From Nitrospiria bacterium (GTDB lineage: Bacteria; Nitrospirota; Nitrospiria; Nitrospirales; UBA8639): 6,258 bases of DNA. This document shows positions 1 to 6,258 of the stretch, one piece after another; positions within the stretch are counted from its first letter, which is position 1, and every line of letters begins with the position of its first letter. Where the stretch lies: contig JAUIKP010000204.1 of NCBI GenBank assembly GCA_030430725.1, forward strand, positions 1 through 6,258, given 5' to 3'. Both the position numbers and the translations under genes were made by a program. The notes under the pieces are model-generated. The model did no database searches, was not told the origin of the DNA, and saw only the letters and a list, made by a program, of their open reading frames with translations.

Positions 1-3000
1 ACAAGAGCCAGAGACAATCCGTTGACCGGCTTCATCAGGAAAGCCCGAACGCCGAGTTGTTTGGCTTTTTCTTGAGTCATGGTATGGCTAAACCCCGTAC
101 ACAATAAAATAGGAATATCCGCTCGAATACCTAACAACGCTCGAGATAAAGCCTCCCCGCTCATCGTCGGCATGGTTTGATCTGTCACGACCACGTCAAA
201 ATCGAACGGATGTGCTCGAAACAGATCTAACGCTTCATACGGATTGACGCTTGCCACAACGGCATAGCCTAAATGGCTGAGGAATTGTGTCCCCCAGCGC
301 GTCAACATTTCTTCATCATCCACAAATAAGACCCTTTCCGATCCCGTCGGCCAAGCCATCACTTCCTCAGGTTTTTCGGGCGCAATCACATCCAAGCGCG
401 GAAGGAGTACTGTGAAGGTCGTTCCCTCCCCTGGACGACTGGACACCGCAATCCCACCACCGTGGTTATGGACGATCCCGTGGACAACCGCCAGCCCGAG
501 TCCCGTGCCCTCTCCAGCAGGTTTTGTGGTAAAGAATGGCTCAAAAATTCTCTCGACCATTTCAGGAGGAATGCCCTTTCCTGAGTCACGAATCACCACC
601 TGAAGGTAAGAACCGGCTTTACATAGGCCTAGACCCGGCATTCCTTCCTCAGGAATACACTCGTGGCCGAGGAAAATTTCCAACAGACCGCCCTCTTCCC
701 GCATGGCATATTCCGCATTGGCACACAAATTCATAATCACTTGTTGCATTTGCGTCCGGTCACCATAAATCACCGTGGACTCAAGATCCAATGACGTTCG
801 AATTTCTATCGAGGAAGGAAAGCTGGCACGGACCATCTTCAGGACATCCCGAATGACCAATCGCAGATCAATGGCCTCTTTATCCTTTTCCGACCGACGG
901 CTAAAGGCTAAAATTTGTTTCACGAGATCACGGGCCCGATTCCCGGCGGCCACCACTTCATTTAAATACGATTTTAAGCGTTCATCCTGGGTGGCATAGG
1001 CCATCGCTAATTCGGAATATCCCAAGATCGCACCCAAAATATTATTAAAGTCATGGGCAATTCCTCCGGCCAATGTGCCAATCGCCTCCATTTTTTGGGT
1101 ATGCCGCAATTGCATCTCACTCAGTAATAAAGCCTCTTCTGTTCGTTTCCGCTCCGTAATATCCTCACAAGACAGCAACCACACCCGAGGCCCTGACTGT
1201 TTTTCAATGGCCTGAATCGTCTCTTTCACCCAAAGGATGGTCCCATCCTTTTTTACTTTTCTGAATTCCGGAAGAATACCTTTGGTCGATTCACGCAACC
1301 CCTTCTCCAGACCTGATTGAAACAGTTCGCGATCCTCCTCATGGACTACGGAGAATGCAGAGGTGCCCAGCAATTCCTCAACTTGATATCCCAACAATTG
1401 AGCGCCATATTGATTCACGGAGAGAATGCGGCCCTGACTATTCACCGTAAAATAAATTAATGGGGTCTGATCATAGAGTTCCCGGTACTGGTCCTGGCTG
1501 TTTTGCACTTCTTCCTGCGCCCGCTTGCGCTCAAGTTCCGCTCCTGCCCGTGACGCAAAAATCTTTAGGAGATTATGGCCTTGAGAGGAAAGAACAAGCG
1601 GATTCGCATCCAAGAGCGCTAGATTTCCCACCACCTCATTCTTGGAATTAAAAAGAGGAGTTCCATAATACGCCTCAACTCCCAGAGTTCGAATCGTTTC
1701 ACTCCGTGGAAAGAGGCGTTGAACACCGGAAGGCAGGTCCACAGGATTACCCTGAAACACCTGTTCGCAAGGACCACCAAGACAGTCATACTCGGATGAA
1801 GGCTCAAAATGGTCTTGGCTCCAAAAAGCCAAAGTCCTGGCTTTACTGACATTTTGCTCAATTCGCTCGGACAAAAACACCATGGGCACCTGGAGCGCTT
1901 TCGCCAGTTCACCAACCAGAACTTCAAAAAAATTTGGAGAGCCCGGGATCACATTGCCTTTGACAATCGCCTCCAGCGCATCTTCCCATTGTTTTCTCTG
2001 TGTAATATCTCGAGAAATGACGACAGCTCGCAGTTCCCCGAGCGCTGTTTGAAAAGCTCGCCCAGTGCTTTCAAACCAACGGTACTCCCCATTTTGATGG
2101 CGATAACGGTAGACCGAACGGCCGGAGCCGTGGGTCTTCATCCCCTGGCAAAACTCCTCCACCACCCTGTCTCGATCTTCAGGATGAACCGGGACAAAGA
2201 CGCTCGTGCCAAGCAGATCTTGGGAGCTGTACCCAAGAGTTTCTTTAAAATTTGGGCTCACATAGAGGAATCGTCCTTCTGAATCGGCTTCCGTAATCAA
2301 ATCATAGGCATTTTCCATAATGGCCCGGAAACGTTTTTCTCGTTCCTGAATGATGAGCTCAGCGGCTTTTCTAAACGTAATATCGCGAGCAAAACCCAAG
2401 ACCCCATTCTGGCCATCAGGTAAAGACCCAAACGAGTCTTTCGTTACTAAAAACGTTCGGGACACAGGATGCTGCTCATGGACCTCAACCTCAAATGCCT
2501 GAGTCCCCGCAGATTGCATCACGTGGTCATCCCCCTCGACAAACAAGGCATGCGGATTGGTGCCAAATATTTCCTGATCGGTTTTTCCAATGACTTCATG
2601 GATGGCTTTTCCCATAATCTCCACACCCGAAGGATTCACCAGGAGGTACCGACCATCATGGTCCTTGACATAGACCACATCACTCATTTCTTTAAGGACA
2701 GCATCTAACAAAGCGTGGTTCCGCTTTGATATGTCATCAGCCAACTTACGCTCCGTGATATCGCGTATGGTTCCTCCCCCTCGAAGCAAACGGCCATCGG
2801 CATCAAAAGTTCCCTCGCCGGTGGCCTCAAACCAACGATAGCCCTTTGATTTCGTGCGTAACCGCGACTCCACATGGTAGGGAATCCTCTTTTCAATATG
2901 ATTGGTTAAAGCCTCAAACACTCGCTCCCGATCTTCAGGGTGTAACCGTTGCTCCCAACTCCCCAACACTCCAGGGAACTCAGATTCGTCATATCCCAAC

Positions 3001-3362
3001 ATTGCGATAAACTGAGGGGAATACCACACCGGACAATCTGGGGAATACCAGGGAATATCAGGACAAATTTCGGCCACCCATAACCCCTCACGGGACCCCT
3101 GAGAGGCGAGAATGAACCGATCCACTTGCTGACGTAGAGCATTCAATTCCTCATGCAAATCAGGTTGTGGGTTAATTGGCGATAGGTTGGATTGGCGAGT
3201 CTCGCGCAATCGGGTATTGTGCCTCGAAGCTTCAGACTCCAAAGATAATTGTCCAGGTGCCCCCTGGGAAGACCCAAGGGAGAGGGTCAGATCTCCCAAA
3301 CGTTCCCGATGAACTTCTTCATCGGAAGGAGGAGAAGACTTTGAAGGATTGGGAGATTCCAT
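1..3362 (-). CDS. Multi-PAS/GAF hybrid sensor histidine kinase with C-terminal receiver (3' end outside window)
   Basis: Cytosolic hybrid kinase that should sense a small-molecule or redox cue, autophosphorylate on His and pass phosphate to its own receiver domain. The minus frame is open for 1120 codons with no stop. Residues 1-75 are Ser/Pro/Gln-rich and probably disordered. Four PAS domains follow at about 85-205, 215-330, 342-457 and 620-740, ending in RDITERK, RDITFRK, RDITQRK and EDITERK. A GAF domain at about 470-608 lies between the third and fourth. HisKA (about 748-830) carries GGIAHDFNNIL with phospho-acceptor His770. HATPase shows the N-box NLCANA (878-883), DSGKGIP (926-932) and GTGLGL (952-957). 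The receiver starts near 1010, with acidic pair D1015/D1016, phospho-acceptor D1061, T1089 and K1111 (MKPV). It lacks only its last residues. No membrane segment or signal peptide is visible. The start is ATG 3362: an in-frame TGA lies 14 codons upstream with no other start codon between, and AAGGA precedes it by 10 nt. The signal sensed and the downstream target are unknown. Confidence 0.97.
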   Translation of the reverse strand, partial: MESPNPSKSSPPSDEEVHRERLGDLTLSLGSSQGAPGQLSLESEASRHNTRLRETRQSNLSPINPQPDLHEELNALRQQVDRFILASQGSREGLWVAEICPDIPWYSPDCPVWYSPQFIAMLGYDESEFPGVLGSWEQRLHPEDRERVFEALTNHIEKRIPYHVESRLRTKSKGYRWFEATGEGTFDADGRLLRGGGTIRDITERKLADDISKRNHALLDAVLKEMSDVVYVKDHDGRYLLVNPSGVEIMGKAIHEVIGKTDQEIFGTNPHALFVEGDDHVMQSAGTQAFEVEVHEQHPVSRTFLVTKDSFGSLPDGQNGVLGFARDITFRKAAELIIQEREKRFRAIMENAYDLITEADSEGRFLYVSPNFKETLGYSSQDLLGTSVFVPVHPEDRDRVVEEFCQGMKTHGSGRSVYRYRHQNGEYRWFESTGRAFQTALGELRAVVISRDITQRKQWEDALEAIVKGNVIPGSPNFFEVLVGELAKALQVPMVFLSERIEQNVSKARTLAFWSQDHFEPSSEYDCLGGPCEQVFQGNPVDLPSGVQRLFPRSETIRTLGVEAYYGTPLFNSKNEVVGNLALLDANPLVLSSQGHNLLKIFASRAGAELERKRAQEEVQNSQDQYRELYDQTPLIYFTVNSQGRILSVNQYGAQLLGYQVEELLGTSAFSVVHEEDRELFQSGLEKGLRESTKGILPEFRKVKKDGTILWVKETIQAIEKQSGPRVWLLSCEDITERKRTEEALLLSEMQLRHTQKMEAIGTLAGGIAHDFNNILGAILGYSELAMAYATQDERLKSYLNEVVAAGNRARDLVKQILAFSRRSEKDKEAIDLRLVIRDVLKMVRASFPSSIEIRTSLDLESTVIYGDRTQMQQVIMNLCANAEYAMREEGGLLEIFLGHECIPEEGMPGLGLCKAGSYLQVVIRDSGKGIPPEMVERIFEPFFTTKPAGEGTGLGLAVVHGIVHNHGGGIAVSSRPGEGTTFTVLLPRLDVIAPEKPEEVMAWPTGSERVLFVDDEEMLTRWGTQFLSHLGYAVVASVNPYEALDLFRAHPFDFDVVVTDQTMPTMSGEALSRALLGIRADIPILLCTGFSHTMTQEKAKQLGVRAFLMKPVNGLSLAL

Positions 3363-3372
3363 ACAGCATCTA

Positions 3373-3377
3373 TCCTT
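3373..3377 (-). promoter_or_regulatory. Shine-Dalgarno site of the hybrid kinase
   Basis: The minus strand reads AAGGA here, 10 nt before the ATG at 3362. With the in-frame TGA just upstream of it, this fixes the kinase start. The spacing is at the long end of the normal range. Confidence 0.6.
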
Positions 3378-3421
3378 GAAAAGCCCAGAATGACCAGCTC
3401 CTCAAGGAGTGACTCTATAAT

Positions 3422-3450
3422 CAAACACCATGAAATATTTTTTCTATAAT
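3422..3450 (+). promoter_or_regulatory. Candidate sigma-70-type promoter for the thiD operon
   Basis: A perfect -10 hexamer TATAAT is at 3445-3450. At a 17-bp spacing the -35 position reads CAAACA (3422-3427), matching TTGACA at 3 of 6 bases. Transcription would start near 3457, giving an untranslated leader of about 150 nt before thiD. The first copy of the AAACACCATG repeat overlaps the -35, so an activator or repressor could act here. The region is AT-rich, so a chance TATAAT is possible. Confidence 0.35.
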
Positions 3451-3479
3451 GTCAAGAAAAAACACTTCAAAACACCATG
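3423..3479. repeat. 10-bp direct repeat AAACACCATG flanking the TATAAT box
   Basis: AAACACCATG occurs at 3423-3432 and again at 3470-3479, 47 bp apart. Both copies are preceded by TC, with one extra A in the second (TCAAACACCATG and TCAAAACACCATG). The two copies bracket the TATAAT at 3445-3450. The spacing is about 4.5 helical turns. This could be a pair of regulator binding sites. No known regulator motif is recognised, so the function is inference. Confidence 0.4.
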
Positions 3480-3608
3480 TACTCAGACATAAGCTGGAAC
3501 AGCAGGCTCTCCACGCTTACAAATCATAAGAATAGATCTTCTCTGGATCATCAGAATATGACATGCTAAACTTACTGTCGGTCAAAATACCCCCATTTGC
3601 TGAAACCC

Positions 3609-4400
3609 ATGAAAAAAGCTGTTCTCACCATAGCCGGCTCTGATTCTAGTGGAGGAGCTGGCATTCAAGCCGATCTCAAAGCCATGTCTGCGAACGGGGT
3701 GTTCGGAATGTCGGTGTTGACGTCCATTACCGCACAAAATACGCGTGGCGTCTCTGCCGTTTTTCATTTGCCTGTCTCCATTATTACCGCACAACTGGAT
3801 GCGCTCTTCTCCGATATTACTGTCCCCGTGATTAAAACCGGGATGCTGGCGACCTCCGACATCATCACAACAGTCAGTCGGAATCTGGCCAAACAACATC
3901 TCGAACACCTGGTCGTTGATCCGGTTATGGTCGCAAAAGGAGGATATCCACTGCTGGAACAGGAAGCGATGACCACACTGAAAAACGAATTGCTTCCTCA
4001 GGCTTCCCTACTGACACCCAATATTGCCGAAGCCGAAATGTTATCCGGCCTCTCCATTAAGTCTCTGGCCCATGCCAGAGAGGCTGCGAAAGTCATTCAT
4101 CAATTTGGCTGCCAACACGTCCTGATCAAGGGCGGGCACCTGTTGGAACAGCCGGGAACCGACTTACTCTACGACGGCAGATTTTTCCGCATGTTTAAGG
4201 GGGAATTTATTCAGACTAATACGACTCACGGAACCGGCTGTACTCTGGCTTCTGCCATTGCCGCCAACCTTGCCAAGGGGAAACCTATCCCTGACGCGAT
4301 TGAGGCCGCAAAACACTATACAGCTGAAGCCATTCGTCACGGCCTTCCTCTTGGCCAGGGAAATGGCCCTACCGACCACTTCTACTTTCTGCAAGCATAG
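3609..4400 (+). CDS. thiD: Hydroxymethylpyrimidine/phosphomethylpyrimidine kinase (thiamine synthesis)
   Basis: ThiD phosphorylates HMP and then HMP-phosphate with ATP in the cytoplasm. The product, HMP-PP, is coupled to thiazole phosphate by ThiE. The 263-residue product is the usual length for a stand-alone ThiD of the ribokinase-like fold and has no fused ThiE domain. Seen in order: the N-terminal [10 protein letters not shown] (9-18) glycine-rich strand-loop; TAQNT (41-45), whose Gln is in the pyrimidine pocket in the family; KTGM (76-79); DPVM (104-107); TPN (136-138); IKGG (173-176); and the anion-hole motif GTGC with catalytic-type Cys211. The start is ATG 3609, giving [12 protein letters not shown] as in homologues. 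A TTG four codons upstream (3597) is possible but adds nothing conserved. Neither start has a good Shine-Dalgarno. It is first of four co-directional genes, and the next gene begins about 7 nt after its stop. No TPP riboswitch is visible upstream. Confidence 0.95.
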   Translation: MKKAVLTIAGSDSSGGAGIQADLKAMSANGVFGMSVLTSITAQNTRGVSAVFHLPVSIITAQLDALFSDITVPVIKTGMLATSDIITTVSRNLAKQHLEHLVVDPVMVAKGGYPLLEQEAMTTLKNELLPQASLLTPNIAEAEMLSGLSIKSLAHAREAAKVIHQFGCQHVLIKGGHLLEQPGTDLLYDGRFFRMFKGEFIQTNTTHGTGCTLASAIAANLAKGKPIPDAIEAAKHYTAEAIRHGLPLGQGNGPTDHFYFLQA

Positions 4401-4407
4401 CCGACTC

Positions 4408-5217
4408 GTGGAGACCGCATCACCCACAGAAGGCTGGGACGGGAGAACTGAATCTCCTGTCAGCTTTACCGGTTCATCCGGCATCGTGACGACAGGGATT
4501 TTCGCTCAACCGGCCGCTTCCACGAATCGAGCCGTAATCCTTTGTCATGGATTTCCCTCCGATAAAAACAGTCGAACCAACCGGCGGCTGACGGACCTTC
4601 TTATTCCTCAATCCATTGCGGCGCTCAGATTCGATTGGTATGGGATGGGTGACTCACCGGAGTCATTGTCACACCTCCGCATCAAAAAATGTGAGGAACA
4701 ACTGGATGCGGCCGTCTACTTTCTCGCCGAAAGATCCATGAAGGTTCTCGGACTCATTGGATCCAGTTTTGGTGGATTCATGGCCCTCCTTTCGGCCCCC
4801 CGGTATCCTCACCTCAAAGCCTTGGGCCTGAAATGTCCCGTGGTCGATTTTTCTGAAGTGCTTCGCCGGGAATTGGGAGCAGACGCCATGGAACGATGGA
4901 AACGCACCGACCACATACCTGACGTCTTCGGTGGCGAATTTCCGACACCTTTGCCGTATGCCTTTTTCGAGGAATGTCTCACCTATAACGGCTTCAACTC
5001 CGCTTCGCGCATTCAAGCTCCAACTTTAATTGTGCATGGGGATCAAGACGAAATCATTCCCGTCCATCAGATTGATCGATTACTGACGTCTCTGAATGTG
5101 CCCAAGGATTTTCGTCTCATTCCCGGTGCGAACCATCAATTCGGACGGCCTGAAGATTTTCGTCTCATGACCACCCATTTGGCCGAGTGGATGATCGCTC
5201 ATCTGCCACTCTTTTGA
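4408..5217 (+). CDS. Alpha/beta hydrolase (serine hydrolase, substrate unknown)
   Basis: This is a predicted soluble alpha/beta-hydrolase of 269 residues from the GTG start, the size of a minimal single-domain enzyme. Seen: the oxyanion-hole strand-loop VILCHGFPSDK (HG at 47-48); RFDWYGMGDS (74-83), the usual strand after the first helix; the nucleophile elbow GSSFGG with Ser120; a GDQDEIIP acid loop (211-218, probably Asp214); and the catalytic His243 in GANHQF. The catalytic triad is complete. The fold is typical of esterase, lipase or acyl-hydrolase families, and nothing in the sequence names a substrate. No signal peptide is evident. The start is uncertain: GTG 4408 lies 7 nt past the thiD stop but has no Shine-Dalgarno, while ATG 4363 would overlap thiD by 38 nt and give 284 residues. 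All recognisable domain sequence lies downstream of both. It sits inside the thiD operon, and the next gene begins 18 nt after its stop. Confidence 0.9.
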   Translation: METASPTEGWDGRTESPVSFTGSSGIVTTGIFAQPAASTNRAVILCHGFPSDKNSRTNRRLTDLLIPQSIAALRFDWYGMGDSPESLSHLRIKKCEEQLDAAVYFLAERSMKVLGLIGSSFGGFMALLSAPRYPHLKALGLKCPVVDFSEVLRRELGADAMERWKRTDHIPDVFGGEFPTPLPYAFFEECLTYNGFNSASRIQAPTLIVHGDQDEIIPVHQIDRLLTSLNVPKDFRLIPGANHQFGRPEDFRLMTTHLAEWMIAHLPLF

Positions 5218-5235
5218 GGCGACCGGACCCGATTT

Positions 5236-5712
5236 ATGCCTGACTCACCACACACCAACCGGGAATTATCCCAAGCGCAACTCGAAATCATTCGAATGCT
5301 CTATCCGTTATTTAAAAACGAGGTGCTCCGGCGGCGGGAATACATGAGTCGGTTGTCGGTATTCCACAATACAGTATTAGTATTCTTGATCATGATCCTC
5401 GCGATCATTTCCCCTGGACACCACGACTCCACCATGCGATGGCTGACCATCTCCAGTGTGGTCATATTGTCTGGGTTTGTAGTTTATCTGATCCTTCAAC
5501 AAGCCACTCGACACCGAATGGCCAAACAACAATTAATTGAATTCGAGAGGGGCATGGGACTGTATCAAGAAGACCGGGGTTTTTCAGGAAAAACCACCTA
5601 TCCGCAACATTGGCAAACCGATTGGATTTCCGACCGGAGCGTGACGACGTACCTTACCATCCTCATTGTTCTCACAGGACTGGCTATCGGCGCCATGCTC
5701 ATTCGCCTTTAA
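5236..5712 (+). CDS. Small three-helix inner-membrane protein, function unknown
   Basis: I do not recognise this 158-residue protein. It has a hydrophilic N-terminal stretch (1-40) predicted to be helical, with a basic cluster LRRREYMSR just before the membrane. Three hydrophobic segments follow at about 42-59, 69-88 and 137-156. The 48-residue loop between segments 2 and 3 is charged (TRHRMAK, then an acidic/aromatic stretch). By the positive-inside rule the N-terminus and this loop would be cytoplasmic, leaving a very short C-terminus outside. There is no cleavable signal peptide, Cys or metal motif. The start ATG 5236 has only a weak GGA (5225-5227) 8 nt upstream. It lies 18 nt after the hydrolase stop and 55 nt before the carbonic anhydrase family gene. 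Codon use and hydrophobic pattern look like a real gene. A scaffold, sensor or accessory role is possible, but nothing visible supports one. Confidence 0.82.
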   Translation: MPDSPHTNRELSQAQLEIIRMLYPLFKNEVLRRREYMSRLSVFHNTVLVFLIMILAIISPGHHDSTMRWLTISSVVILSGFVVYLILQQATRHRMAKQQLIEFERGMGLYQEDRGFSGKTTYPQHWQTDWISDRSVTTYLTILIVLTGLAIGAMLIRL

Positions 5713-5753
5713 CCTTCACCCCACGTCCTCACAGGGAGATACTCCATTCGGGG

Positions 5754-5759
5754 AAAGGA
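5754..5759 (+). promoter_or_regulatory. Shine-Dalgarno site of the gamma-carbonic anhydrase family gene
   Basis: AAAGGA ends 8 nt before ATG 5768. It is the strongest ribosome-binding site of the plus-strand genes and fixes this start. The 55-nt gap upstream shows no hairpin plus T-run, so I see no terminator separating it from the upstream genes. Confidence 0.7.
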
Positions 5760-5767
5760 CCGCACTC

Positions 5768-6258
5768 ATGTTAAGAACATATCGTGGGATAGCCCCCACA
5801 GTCGCGACCAGCGCGTTTATCGAAGACACGGCCGTCGTCATCGGCGATGTGGCCGTCGGATCGGAATCGAGCGTCTGGTTTCATGCCGTCATACGGGGGG
5901 ATGTGCATTCTATCCGCATTGGTCATCGGACCAATATTCAGGACCTCTGCCTGTTGCATGTAACGCATGACACCCACCCCCTGACTCTTGGGGATGACAT
6001 CACCGTCGGCCATCATGTGGTCCTCCATGGATGCACGATTCATGATCGAGTGCTGATTGGCATGGGAGCCATCATCATGGACGGCGTTGTAATCGAAGAA
6101 GACTGTGTTATTGGCGCCGGAGCCTTAATTACCCGGAATATCCACATACCCTCGAGGAGCCTGGTCATGGGATCTCCGGCCAACGTGAAACGCCTGTTGA
6201 CGGATGTTGAAGTGCAGTGGATCAAAGAATCTGCCACGAACTACATCCGATACGCCCA
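5768..6258 (+). CDS. Gamma-class carbonic anhydrase family protein (YrdA/PaaY/CamH-like), 3' end outside window
   Basis: This is a left-handed beta-helix hexapeptide-repeat protein, normally a trimer with a metal between subunits. The first 163 residues are present; relatives are about 170-185, so only a short C-terminal tail is missing. Repeats of the [LIV]-G-x4 type run from about 16 to 140. The three metal-ligand histidines fall where CamH-type proteins have them: His64 in LHVTH, and His82 and His87 in GHHVVLHG. The arginine and aspartate of the conserved RGD (43-45) and the NIQD segment (56-59) are present. The acidic-loop region that carries the proton-shuttle glutamate in archaeal Cam appears absent, as in the CamH subclass. 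Many such proteins have weak or unproven CO2 hydration activity, and some relatives (PaaY) act as thioesterases, so the reaction is not certain. The C-terminal SPANVKRLL matches the family. It is last of the visible operon genes. Confidence 0.94.
   Translation, partial: MLRTYRGIAPTVATSAFIEDTAVVIGDVAVGSESSVWFHAVIRGDVHSIRIGHRTNIQDLCLLHVTHDTHPLTLGDDITVGHHVVLHGCTIHDRVLIGMGAIIMDGVVIEEDCVIGAGALITRNIHIPSRSLVMGSPANVKRLLTDVEVQWIKESATNYIRYA

Larger units (their letters stand above)
3363..3608. promoter_or_regulatory. Divergent intergenic region between hybrid kinase and thiD operon
   Basis: These 246 bp are clearly more AT-rich than the flanking genes and carry no credible ORF. Both transcription units start from here, so promoters for each should lie inside. 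Seen directly: TATAAT on the plus strand at 3416-3421 and 3445-3450; TTGACA on the minus strand at 3455-3450, abutting the second TATAAT; and the direct repeat AAACACCATG at 3423-3432 and 3470-3479. A short palindrome (CTCCT-CA-AGGAG, 3398-3409) lies in the presumed kinase leader. It is too small and has no T-run, so it is not a terminator. I found no riboswitch-like elements or tRNA. Which hexamers are used is inference. Confidence 0.6.

Noticed and set aside
1809..2282. Plus-strand 157-codon open frame opposite the kinase
   Set aside because: It lies wholly antisense to PAS/GAF coding sequence with clear domain motifs. Its translation shows no family features and it has no ribosome-binding context.
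3398..3409. Small palindrome CTCCT-CA-AGGAG as a terminator or operator
   Set aside because: The stem is only 4-5 bp with a 2-4 nt loop and has no T-run. It sits in the presumed 5' leader of the kinase, where a terminator is not expected.
3363..3608. TPP riboswitch (thi-box) upstream of thiD
   Set aside because: The conserved CUGAGA-type core and the paired helices were not found in the leader, so there is no support for thiamine riboswitch control.
3582..3908. Minus-strand 108-codon open frame opposite thiD
   Set aside because: It is antisense to the conserved N-terminal half of ThiD, and its His/Arg/Gly-rich composition is typical of a shadow frame.
4258..4362. Longer N-terminus for the hydrolase starting at ATG 4258
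   Set aside because: It would overlap thiD by over 140 nt, within conserved ThiD helices, and the added residues do not look like a hydrolase domain or a signal peptide.
4164..5016. Minus-strand open frames (4164-4484 and 4669-5016) opposite the thiD end and the hydrolase
   Set aside because: They are antisense shadows of motif-bearing genes, with no recognisable domain or ribosome-binding site.
5771..6237. Minus-strand open frames opposite the gamma-CA family gene
   Set aside because: The plus strand shows the full hexapeptide-repeat pattern and metal ligands. The minus frames are low-complexity shadows.
1..6258. Mobile element, CRISPR array, defence system or toxin-antitoxin pair
   Set aside because: No transposase, integrase, terminal inverted repeats, spaced repeats or toxin-like small gene pairs were seen. 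Base composition is even across the genes.

Overview
The window reads as chromosomal DNA of a free-living bacterium with roughly balanced base composition (about 50% GC, judged by eye). A large soluble PAS/GAF hybrid histidine kinase sits beside a divergent metabolic operon, a style common in Nitrospirota and in Delta/Gammaproteobacteria. A marine-type Nitrospira is my best guess, but it rests on gene style only and no marker gene is present. I see no mobile element, RNA gene, CRISPR array or phage-like segment.

Layout. Positions 1-3362 (minus strand) hold one uninterrupted reading frame of at least 1120 codons, running off the left edge of the window. It is a cytosolic hybrid sensor kinase with domain order PAS-PAS-PAS-GAF-PAS-HisKA-HATPase-receiver. 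Only the last few residues of the receiver are missing. Positions 3363-3608 are an AT-rich divergent intergenic region. It holds consensus-like promoter hexamers on both strands and a 10-bp direct repeat. Positions 3609-6258 (plus strand) hold four closely spaced, co-directional genes that look like one transcription unit: thiD (HMP/HMP-P kinase of thiamine synthesis), an alpha/beta hydrolase, a small three-helix membrane protein of unknown function, and a gamma-class carbonic anhydrase family protein cut by the right edge. The gaps between them are about 7, 18 and 55 nt.

How the parts fit. The kinase is an orphan in this window: no separate response regulator or output gene is adjacent, and it is divergent from the operon. 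Whether it regulates the operon cannot be decided from sequence. ThiD and the carbonic anhydrase family protein are recognisable housekeeping-type enzymes. The hydrolase and membrane protein have no assignable substrate. I do not see strong evidence for a previously undescribed system. The points most worth a second look are the intergenic direct repeat around a TATAAT box, the uncharacterised membrane protein held between enzymes, and the repeated WYSP segment in the first PAS domain of the kinase.
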